A DNA stretch of 64,000 bases, taken from the NCBI GenBank assembly GCA_019746975.1, contig JAIERK010000129.1, forward strand, positions 62,001 through 126,000. Direction: 5' to 3'. Below the pieces are notes generated by a model. The model searched no databases. It was not told the DNA's origin and saw only the letters and a list, made by a program, of their open reading frames with translations. The DNA comes from Candidatus Obscuribacterales bacterium. GTDB taxonomy: Bacteria; Cyanobacteriota; Vampirovibrionia; Obscuribacterales; Obscuribacteraceae. The position numbers were made by a program, and so were the translations under genes. Shown here piece by piece: positions 34,596 through 41,764 of the stretch (its first letter is position 1; every line of letters starts with the position of its first letter).

Positions 34596-35749
34596 GCGAT
34601 GTCAGCTCCCGCATGGCTGAATGCACCCAACAGAAGGGCGGTCTTGTTTGGCATTGCGCCAACCACACTTGCGATATCGCTGGAATTTGGTGAGCCGGAT
34701 AGAAATCTGACCATCGAATCCGTTGGTACTTGCTTGAAAAGCCGTGTAACGGCCGCAGCAAACCACTGCGGTTCTTGGCATAATCGATCAAGAAAAACGC
34801 GATCCAAGAACTTCAGAGTGGGAGATAGAATTGTCGGAGGGTTTAGCTCCGTGCTACCATTCCTTAGTTGATTGACAATTTCTGCGCTCGACCTTTGGAT
34901 ATTTAGAAATGCATAACCTGTGCTGGAGCGAGCCATCCCAGCTCGAAGACCTATGTTGAGCACACGTTTCTTGTTTTCTTGGGAAATTGCATAATCGGCA
35001 CTCATCGGAATGATACCGTATTCGGTGCTGGTAATTCGATAATTTGCTTCACCGTATCTCTTTCGAACAGCTTTCTCTATAGCGGTCTCAAATATCTTTT
35101 TGTCCAAATGATGCTTGGCAAAGAAGGTGGCTTCAACGAGCGTATTCCGAGAATCAAACGGGAGCTCATATATGAAGGAGACTAGGCTCTGATCGAAGTC
35201 GGAAAAATCCATCAGCGTTACGGAGTCAGCCTCTACACAATCACCGTCAAACTCGAGGAAATGACCCATAAACTGTTGGGTTAAGATCTCCTGGTCCGGC
35301 AGTGAGAAAGATGGTCTACTGTCGAATACGTATCGACCGCGAAAATCTCCCTGATTTGTGCTCACGATGACGTGGTCTTGATGCTCGACTATTTGCTCGA
35401 CCCTTGTTGCCGAAAAAATTTTTACCTGCGCCCTGCTACTCAATCTCTTCATCGCAGATTCAATGTATCGAGATGATGAAATGTGACAATAATCGTATTG
35501 ATTCGAGCTGCACCGGATGATCTCGCCAGAGTGGACAATCGTCCATTTTTTCCATCTTTTCGAGATCGATGATTGAAACCGATGCGGTTGAGTGTTCCAA
35601 AAACACCAGGTCTTGTTCGATTGAAAAAGGTGATTGTGCGATTCCAATATTGTAATGCCTCTGTTTTCTAAGCCGGCAGCTACAATCTCTACGGCAAGCG
35701 AGATTCCGGAACAACCTCCTCCGATAATCAAGAAATCGGAATCCTTCAT
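34592..35749 (-). CDS. crtY: Lycopene beta-cyclase, CrtY type
   Basis: This protein has 385 residues from ATG 35749, four bases after the crtB stop; an in-frame TTG at 35770 would overlap crtB. It begins with the FAD-binding fold (DFLIIGGGCSGISLAVEI) and shows lycopene-cyclase blocks NKTWCFWNTQ, FDSRP, YGIIPM and GLRAGMARSSTGYAFLNIQR. The enzyme closes both ends of lycopene to give beta-carotene, the substrate of Blh. No ketolase or hydroxylase gene accompanies it, so beta-carotene/retinal is probably the end product. Confidence 0.92.
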   Translation of the reverse strand: MKDSDFLIIGGGCSGISLAVEIVAAGLENRGITILESHNHLFQSNKTWCFWNTQPHRFQSSISKRWKKWTIVHSGEIIRCSSNQYDYCHISSSRYIESAMKRLSSRAQVKIFSATRVEQIVEHQDHVIVSTNQGDFRGRYVFDSRPSFSLPDQEILTQQFMGHFLEFDGDCVEADSVTLMDFSDFDQSLVSFIYELPFDSRNTLVEATFFAKHHLDKKIFETAIEKAVRKRYGEANYRITSTEYGIIPMSADYAISQENKKRVLNIGLRAGMARSSTGYAFLNIQRSSAEIVNQLRNGSTELNPPTILSPTLKFLDRVFLDRLCQEPQWFAAAVTRLFKQVPTDSMVRFLSGSPNSSDIASVVGAMPNKTALLLGAFSHAGADIA

Positions 35750-35753
35750 CGCA

Positions 35754-36686
35754 TTAAACGCGCCCCTCAATCATTATGGACTCAAGCGCCAGGTGTAGTT
35801 TGTACTCATGCGACGGCAGCAAGTCGGATCGGCAATATGTGGGATGCATAGCCAAATCTTTCAAAGCTGATAGCGCACATGCTAACTTGTCGAAAAAAGA
35901 AGTTCTGACTTTCTCCATCGCCAACGTGTTTCGATTCAAGATCATCTCACCTATTCGTTCGTAACATCGACTGGCGATGAGCACCGCCGGTTTGACTTCG
36001 TTCGGAAGAAACCTTATGCCAAGGTCTGCGCTCCGATAGTAAAGAGTGCTCATCCCAATGAGCTTGTTGATGGCTTGCTTTAGATCAGAGATAGCGACTA
36101 GATCGTGATTATCAATTGCCGCAGCAACTGTCCTTGCCGGCAAAAAGGTTTGAGGAATATAGATGCGCTTCAATCTGTAGTCTTCGACAACGTCTCTTGC
36201 GATATTCGTCAGCTGCATTGCTATTCCTAGATCAATGGCGAACGGCAAGGCGAATCGTCTCTCTTCGACGTCGACCGCGCACATGAACATCACACCGACT
36301 GTAGAAGCAACCATATAGCAGTACTGGAGAAGTTCTTCTGTGGTTTCGAACTGCACTAGCGAGAGATCCTGACTGATTCCTCGAGCCAATGTGACGGCAT
36401 ACTCAATTGGAAAGTTCTTCGACTCTGCTAGTTGCAAGAATTCTTGAATCTCCTTCACTTCTGACCGGCGACTGTTTAAGCTACCGATAGCCTCAAGGAG
36501 CAACAGCGAAGAGTCCTTCGCTTCACATTGGCAGTCAGCCAAATCATCCAGGTAACGACAGAACTGATACAGCAGCGCAACTGACTCTCGGTGTTCTTTC
36601 GTCATAAACAGTGAAGCGAAGTTGAACGTCTTAGAGCGCTTGTTGATAGCTGTGCTCGGCTGTCGCCGGTTTAGATCTTCTTTCAT
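35754..36686 (-). CDS. crtB: Phytoene synthase
   Basis: This 310-residue protein of the squalene/phytoene synthase family condenses two GGPP to phytoene. The two Asp-rich motifs are intact: YLDDLAD (Asp47, Asp48, Asp51) and NIARDVVEDY (Asn161, Asp165, Asp169). SKTFNFASLFM and RIYIPQTFLP are also family-typical. It lies between rhodopsin (199 bases upstream) and crtY (4 bases downstream). The GGPP synthase gene crtE is not in the window and must be elsewhere. Confidence 0.95.
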   Translation of the reverse strand: MKEDLNRRQPSTAINKRSKTFNFASLFMTKEHRESVALLYQFCRYLDDLADCQCEAKDSSLLLLEAIGSLNSRRSEVKEIQEFLQLAESKNFPIEYAVTLARGISQDLSLVQFETTEELLQYCYMVASTVGVMFMCAVDVEERRFALPFAIDLGIAMQLTNIARDVVEDYRLKRIYIPQTFLPARTVAAAIDNHDLVAISDLKQAINKLIGMSTLYYRSADLGIRFLPNEVKPAVLIASRCYERIGEMILNRNTLAMEKVRTSFFDKLACALSALKDLAMHPTYCRSDLLPSHEYKLHLALESIMIEGRV

Positions 36687-36756
36687 ATGGCAACCTTAAT
36701 AGGGAATGCGCTATCACTCCAAAGCCGGCCTTTGCATTGCGATTTGCGCGCTTGAT

Positions 36757-36778
36757 TGCGATTGCTGCTTAAATCGCA
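36757..36778 (-). promoter_or_regulatory. Hairpin between rhodopsin and crtB
   Basis: TGCGATT (36757-36763) and AATCGCA (36772-36778) form a perfect 7-bp stem with an 8-base loop. No T-run follows, so it is not a standard terminator. It could stabilise the upstream rhodopsin mRNA or act as a processing site that sets different expression levels. Confidence 0.4.
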
Positions 36779-36819
36779 GCGCTCGAGGATGATCGAATGC
36801 GGCGTTAAAGATCGAGTCC

Positions 36820-36844
36820 CCACCATGAGTTCTGCCACCATGAG
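36820..36844 (-). repeat. Direct repeats downstream of rhodopsin
   Basis: CCACCATGAG (CTCATGGTGG on the coding strand) occurs at 36820-36829 and 36835-36844, a 15-bp period, between the rhodopsin stop and crtB. The period equals that of the repeats before the LOV gene, though the sequence differs. Confidence 0.6.
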
Positions 36845-36885
36845 CTGAATGGTTACACCAAAAACAGACTATCAAGTGTTGCCGA

Positions 36886-37677
36886 TCAGTTGACCGTGGG
36901 TGCAGCTTCGGGCGCCGTGCCGTCCAACGGCGACGGAGCAGCGGTGTCACCGGCAGTCGATGTGCCCTCCGCGGCCTGTAGTCTCTGCATCGCTGCAGTA
37001 CCTGCCGCCCAGACCACTATACCGAAACCGACTTTATTGATAGCGTCGGAGATGTTGTAGATTAGCTGACAGACGTCACCCAACTCCGGAGCCACTGCAC
37101 GCACTACATAGCCTATAGGGTATATAGCCCAACCGAGGGTGACGAATTTAGTGAGGATCATTATGCATCGCCTGGTCTCCGTGTCAGCGAGGTTGGCTTG
37201 CTGGCGGATACCGGTGTAGATATAAAGCAAGACTCCGAGCCAACCTCCACATGAGACCACAAACATAACCCATCGAAATTGGAACCCACCAACGAGAAAT
37301 CCTAGAGTCTCGCCCATGTATCCAGTCACGATCATAATCATGTCCCACAGAACAAGGCGGACCAGCGCGCCCATCTTATCTTTGAAATTGAGCAATGCAG
37401 TAAATTCCAAAAGGATCATCGGTGTTGTAACCAGCCAATCGAAATATCTAAGTTGGGTTGGAAAAACTTCTCCAGCCACATATTTGTCCTTCATATAGAA
37501 GTACATCACGCATGCAACTCCACACACCATGGATTCAAGTAGCAGCGCCAGTCGATAGCGCGGATGAACTTTTTCCCTCTCGTTATAGAAAAAAAACGCG
37601 CCTGCGCCCATTGCCATGCACGTTGTCACGAAGGTCAGTTGCGTTAACAACTGCACCACATTAGGTTGGTGATCCAT
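36886..37677 (-). CDS. Type-1 rhodopsin, predicted outward proton pump
   Basis: This 263-residue seven-helix rhodopsin of the proteorhodopsin/xanthorhodopsin branch has helix C as LRYFDWLVTTPMILLEF, giving Arg77, acceptor Asp80, Thr84 and donor Glu91, the D-T-E proton-pump triad. Helix G (NISDAINKVGFGIVVW) carries Asp211 and the retinal Schiff-base Lys215. GYMGE and WAIYPIGY are also family blocks. Ile88 is at the spectral tuning site (Leu105 in green proteorhodopsin), so green absorption is more likely than blue. Met58 occupies the place of proteorhodopsin His75, and Phe139 that of the fenestration glycine of xanthorhodopsin, so no antenna carotenoid is expected. The C-terminal 30 residues are Ala/Thr/Pro-rich. 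GGGAG precedes the ATG. It leads the crtB-crtY-blh operon. Confidence 0.95.
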   Translation of the reverse strand: MDHQPNVVQLLTQLTFVTTCMAMGAGAFFFYNEREKVHPRYRLALLLESMVCGVACVMYFYMKDKYVAGEVFPTQLRYFDWLVTTPMILLEFTALLNFKDKMGALVRLVLWDMIMIVTGYMGETLGFLVGGFQFRWVMFVVSCGGWLGVLLYIYTGIRQQANLADTETRRCIMILTKFVTLGWAIYPIGYVVRAVAPELGDVCQLIYNISDAINKVGFGIVVWAAGTAAMQRLQAAEGTSTAGDTAAPSPLDGTAPEAAPTVN

Positions 37678-38062
37678 TTTTTAGACTCCCGCCACAATCG
37701 ATAATTGCCATTAAGTTGTGCAAACTGCTCGAACGCCAAGACGCGGAGTTCGCACCCACATATTAAAGGTCTATCATCAACAGCCAATAATCACCACACT
37801 GTTTTGTGGGCCCCCGTCCTATAAAAGTGTCACTACTGGTGGTTCGGCCGAATCGCCAGATGTAGTTGTCCTCTTGAATCAGCCCATACTGTAAATATAA
37901 GCAATGGATAAATAAAAACAGCCATAGGTATGGCGTTCACAATCACTCAGCCGGAAACCTGCGAACAGTATTCGACGCAAATAATGATGGAGACCGCTGC
38001 ACCTGATAACCTAGATCCATTTTAATCGCTGTTTGTGTAGTGAAATCGGTAACTAGAGAATT
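37678..38062. promoter_or_regulatory. Divergent promoter region of the rhodopsin operon
   Basis: This 385-base region lies between the rhodopsin gene and a divergent secreted-protein gene. On the - strand TTGGCT (37782-37787) and TAATAT (37760-37765) with a 16-base spacer could be the rhodopsin promoter. A perfect 10-bp palindrome TTCGGCCGAA at 37843-37852 is a possible operator upstream of it. The + strand gene start has only AGAG as ribosome-binding site. Confidence 0.4.
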
Positions 38063-39565
38063 ATGAGCGCCCCAAAGTTCGACAGTCCTCCAGCCAACCT
38101 CGAGTGGCGCCTGCAAGGAGAACGGATCCTTATTGTGATTCTTACCATGCTCGTTTTGGTTGGAACACCGATTCAGTGCGCCTCGGCACTGGATCTTCCG
38201 CCTGAGAGCATCAAGACCTTGCCATTGGCGAAAGAGGAATCGGTCAGCGTATACGTCCCCTCAGAAGCGGCACCGGAAGAAGGTCTTGCTGTCAATATCA
38301 TCTATCCGCAGCAGCCTCGATACAAGGATGGCGCCCCGATCGCCGTAATCGTACCGGGTGGACATGGACCGAACGGCCTGCGATTTACAATGCATGCCGC
38401 GCAATCAGGATTCGTCGAAGTTCGATTCGCATTTCCCGGAGGAGGGCTGAAGCAGTTCCATTCAGGCGGCTCCTGGGATGAACGTGGCGTCGAATCGCAA
38501 AAAGCATTGAGAGATGTTCTTCTTTTTGCTCACGGTGAGAAAACGGATAAGAATGGAAAACATATTGGCGACCTCATCCCAACACCAGTCAACACAAACC
38601 ATGTAGGAGCTGTAGGCTGGGAGAACGGCGGTAGTGTTCTCATCATAACGCTTGCCAAATTTCCTTTGGACCTCGGATTCACAAAGTGGATCGCGTTTTG
38701 CGAAAGCCCAATCGGTTCCTTACTGAGCCCCTCTGTTCTTGGTACGAAAAAAGATCTGAATTTGAATCGCCATTATCGGCAAGGCAGTGCCGCGACAGGT
38801 ACTTGCATGATCGACTTCCGAAAGTTGGCATGGCAACCGGACGTCTATCGCAACAAAGCCGAACACATTAGCCTTGGTCGCGAGCCATCTAAGGGCGTCC
38901 TGTTTTTTGATGAAAACGGAAACAAAGTCTGGGAAGAATCAGTAGAGTTCGCCCTGGCTCACGCTTCGGAACCAGGTGGAAACAAGAAATACTACGCGCC
39001 CGAAGTGACGGCGGCGCTTGTGAGACTGCAACTGTTCCCGAAGAAGCGCTGGCCGCGCGGCGTGGCGACTTTGAAGGAAACGGAGCAGTTTTTCCAGGAG
39101 CGCGACGCAACTTTGTTTGTAAAACAAATTCCGCTCCAATACCCGGATTTGCTAGTAATGCTTTATGGGTCGAAAATCGATCAAGAGCAGTGTCAGCCGG
39201 ATCACCCGCATATTTGCTTGAATTACAATCTCTGGCACGCGAGCAAACCAAAGTGGCTACGTCTCAATCCCGACCCGAACTATGTGGGATTCGTCGCGGA
39301 CATGAATCCTATGAGCTTCGTCAACAACAAGCCCGACGCGCCGATTGACGCCTCAACCATCGAAGCACATTTGGAACCAGAAGGATTCATTCCCGACTAT
39401 ATCTACATGCAAGCCGCAATCTCTGAGCTCGCGGACCGCAGCAAGAAGGACTACTTCAAGGCTGGAATGCCGACAGTTCTCTTCAACTACATGAACGACG
39501 AGATCAAGAAATACAAGCGCGAACTCGCCCAGAAACAGGCTCAACAAAAACAGACTAACAACTAG
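38063..39565 (+). CDS. Secreted alpha/beta-hydrolase-like protein, serine missing
   Basis: This 500-residue protein has an N-terminal membrane/signal segment (ILIVILTMLVLVGTPIQCASA, residues about 22-42). The next part looks like an alpha/beta hydrolase (PIAVIVPGGHGPNGLRFTMH with the oxyanion-type turn, later VGAVGWENGGSVLIITLAKF), but the nucleophile elbow G-x-S-x-G reads GWENG. A classical serine hydrolase activity is thus doubtful. The C-terminal 200 residues (YPDLLVMLYGSKIDQEQCQP and on) are not recognised. It is divergent from rhodopsin and monocistronic; a functional link to the cassette is possible but not supported by sequence. Confidence 0.6.
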   Translation: MSAPKFDSPPANLEWRLQGERILIVILTMLVLVGTPIQCASALDLPPESIKTLPLAKEESVSVYVPSEAAPEEGLAVNIIYPQQPRYKDGAPIAVIVPGGHGPNGLRFTMHAAQSGFVEVRFAFPGGGLKQFHSGGSWDERGVESQKALRDVLLFAHGEKTDKNGKHIGDLIPTPVNTNHVGAVGWENGGSVLIITLAKFPLDLGFTKWIAFCESPIGSLLSPSVLGTKKDLNLNRHYRQGSAATGTCMIDFRKLAWQPDVYRNKAEHISLGREPSKGVLFFDENGNKVWEESVEFALAHASEPGGNKKYYAPEVTAALVRLQLFPKKRWPRGVATLKETEQFFQERDATLFVKQIPLQYPDLLVMLYGSKIDQEQCQPDHPHICLNYNLWHASKPKWLRLNPDPNYVGFVADMNPMSFVNNKPDAPIDASTIEAHLEPEGFIPDYIYMQAAISELADRSKKDYFKAGMPTVLFNYMNDEIKKYKRELAQKQAQQKQTNN

Positions 39566-39894
39566 GTTGCGTCACTAGAGTCGCAATTTCGACACGCGAA
39601 ACGGAGCACACCCGTTCTAGTCGTTATTCCTGGTCGCCATTGCGTCGACCTCCGAAAGAAGAGGGTGTCGCCGAGAGTCAAAGCCCCGATGATTAGCCGG
39701 TGAAGAACATCCTTAAGGCAACGCCAGGTGTCGCTCTGCGTTCGGCACAAAGAGAGCCGAGACCTGGCTGAAAGGCGCCGGGACACCGAGAGAAACAAGC
39801 TCTAGACTCAGGTTCTGCGAATCGAAGCGAAGGTCAAAAAGGCCGGAACAATGACAAGCCTTGGCGTGTGAAAACAACGGTTGAAGCTAGATAC
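39566..39894. other. Intergenic region with nested hairpin
   Basis: No credible gene. A nested inverted repeat lies at 39723-39768: outer GCCAGGT/ACCTGGC, inner TCGGC/GCCGA. It separates convergent genes and has no adjacent T-run. Confidence 0.5.
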
Positions 39895-40176
39895 TCACCC
39901 AGTAGGCGAGTTATCTACCTGGCTATCTTTATCACCTGTTGCATTGGATGCGGCTACCGGTGCGGCGCTTCGCTGAATCGGCTTCCTCGCCTTCGGCGAA
40001 TCCTTCTCCGTGTCTTCGATGCCCGCGACAACTTGCTCTTGTGCATCAGTCAAAGCTTTCTTGAAATTGCCAATTCCTTGACCAAGAGAACGTCCGATTT
40101 CGGGAAATTTCTTGGGTCCAAACAACAAGAGCGCTGCCGCTGCCACGATTCCCCATTCGACTGGGCTGCTTAACAT
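39895..40176 (-). CDS. Twin-arginine translocase TatA/TatB-type subunit
   Basis: This 93-residue protein has the TatA/B architecture: a short N-terminus, a membrane helix (EWGIVAAAALLLFGPKKFPE, with the family FGPKKFPEIGR hinge), an amphipathic helix (SLGQGIGNFKKALTDAQE) and a polar tail. It forms the pore or docking element for folded-protein export in the inner membrane. TatA and TatB cannot be separated confidently by sequence; the Phe-Gly-Pro-Lys and Lys-rich amphipathic helix favour TatA. tatC is not nearby. GAGAGGA lies upstream of the start. Confidence 0.88.
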   Translation of the reverse strand: MLSSPVEWGIVAAAALLLFGPKKFPEIGRSLGQGIGNFKKALTDAQEQVVAGIEDTEKDSPKARKPIQRSAAPVAASNATGDKDSQVDNSPTG

Positions 40177-40284
40177 ACTGATTTCCTCTCCGAGTTTGGG
40201 AGCAATTGAGGTTGGTCTCCAACTGCGTCACTATTGATCGTAACACAACCGACCATTTAACCCATAATCTGAGGCCGGTCACCG

Positions 40285-40362
40285 TTGCAAAACACCCCGT
40301 CTCGCATCGAAAAACTCTATTCTCGCGTCGCAAAACACCCCAGCTCGCGTCGAAAAACGTCC
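40285..40362 (+). repeat. Minisatellite of four 21-22-bp units
   Basis: Units start at 40285, 40307, 40328 and 40350, each opening with TTGCAAAA, TCGAAAAA or TCGCAAAA and ending in CTCGC(A/G). Alternate units resemble each other most (the CAAAACACCCC type and the GAAAAAC type). It lies between tatA and the GT87-like gene. Confidence 0.7.
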
Positions 40363-40377
40363 GCCATAGCTACTTCA

Positions 40378-41673
40378 CTAAACCAGCTCAGTATCTTGTC
40401 TTTCTCTAATCTCAGCCAAAATTTGAAACGAAATAAACAGCCAATAAGCAGTCAATCCAGCAACAAGAAAACTGTTACCGCAATCATTCTTCGTCGCCAG
40501 TTCCATCGGAATCAAGAGCGCACGCACATCCGCGTAACCTATAAGAATCACCGTAGCTACACGCATCACAGAGACTCTGGACTGCTTCATCTCGGGCAAT
40601 CCAAGCATGATAATCAGGAACGGCAACAAAAGCAGCGTCAAATCGTAGATCCGCAGATACGGGGCCCACATCGGGAAGCTGGTCAATGCACTAACAACCA
40701 TCAAATCCAGCACAGACCGGCTAGACAGTCGGCTTCTGACAATCTTCCACAATACGAAAGTTTCCGCCAAGATCACGCTGCCGATTATGGTATATCCGAT
40801 GAGACGGATAAGCCCACCAGGTAAGGTTCTCACGTGATAAGCAACCGCCATGGGCAGAGAAGAGATCAGATAGAAGCGCTCCTCATAGCCACGAAATCCT
40901 GAGTATACGTAGTCCGTCGTGGCATGAATACGATCGAGCCACTGTACGAAACCGTCGACTCGAAAAATCGCAAAAGCCAATAATATATTGGGGAGCAGCA
41001 CAACTAGTGCGCCGAGCGCGAAAAGCGCAATCTTTGATTTGTTGCTCGCTAAGGATGCGCGATTCTGACTCAACGCACCGACGCCGGAAATCTGCGCCGG
41101 AGATAACAAGAATTGCGGCTTCAGCGCCATGAAACCGAACATTGTTCCAGCAATAAAACTATTGCCTCGTAGCAGCGAAAGATATGCAGTCACCATCGGC
41201 AACATTCCAATCAGAATTCCGGGTTGACCTACAGCAATGCTCATGGCGGCAGGCAAGAATGTAAATGGAATCAACAATGATTTCGACACGACACTAAGAC
41301 GCCCTTTGTTTTCCACACTAAAAGAAAAAACGATCGCGAACAAAGCAAGCGAGAACACAAGTAGTATCAAGAAAAAGAAGAACGATGTCGACAAGGACAG
41401 CGAAGCGAGCGGCACACACAGAACAGCCATATTGGGCGGATACCAGAAATACTGCAGCATGGTCTCATTAAAAGAACCGTCCGATACCTTCGAATAAACA
41501 TCGCCTACTTGACCGTGACTGATTCTGTCTCCAACGAGCCAGAATATTCTGAAGTCAGGAATAGTCTGTGTATCTATGTTTCGATAGATCATGTGGAAGA
41601 AAACTGCAACCAGACAACAGCAAACTACGGAGCACATGCATATCCATATTGCTTTGCCCGCCTTAATTGTCAT
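40378..41673 (-). CDS. GT87 (DUF2029) family membrane glycosyltransferase
   Basis: This protein has 431 residues from ATG 41673; an in-frame GTG at 41721 would add 16. It has about 10 membrane helices. The first extracytoplasmic loop has the GT87 pattern with conserved acid and aromatic residues (TIPDFRIFWLVGDRISHGQV, then DVYS and QYFWYPPNMAVLCVPLASLS). Characterised relatives are polyprenyl-phosphate-mannose-dependent mannosyltransferases, so it probably decorates an envelope glycan or lipid. Later blocks include LKPQFLLSP, also typical of the family. It is monocistronic, divergent from uvrB. Confidence 0.78.
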   Translation of the reverse strand: MTIKAGKAIWICMCSVVCCCLVAVFFHMIYRNIDTQTIPDFRIFWLVGDRISHGQVGDVYSKVSDGSFNETMLQYFWYPPNMAVLCVPLASLSLSTSFFFFLILLVFSLALFAIVFSFSVENKGRLSVVSKSLLIPFTFLPAAMSIAVGQPGILIGMLPMVTAYLSLLRGNSFIAGTMFGFMALKPQFLLSPAQISGVGALSQNRASLASNKSKIALFALGALVVLLPNILLAFAIFRVDGFVQWLDRIHATTDYVYSGFRGYEERFYLISSLPMAVAYHVRTLPGGLIRLIGYTIIGSVILAETFVLWKIVRSRLSSRSVLDLMVVSALTSFPMWAPYLRIYDLTLLLLPFLIIMLGLPEMKQSRVSVMRVATVILIGYADVRALLIPMELATKNDCGNSFLVAGLTAYWLFISFQILAEIRERQDTELV

Positions 41674-41764
41674 TGCGTACTTCTGCTGCCTCTGCACAGA
41701 GTAGAGATATTTTACACTCACAGAAGGCTAACCACTTCTTGCTGTTTTCGATTAGACTTAGGGC

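Noticed and set aside
40285..40362. Minisatellite considered as a CRISPR array
   Set aside because: Units are only 21-22 bp with no separate unique spacers, and no cas genes are in the window.
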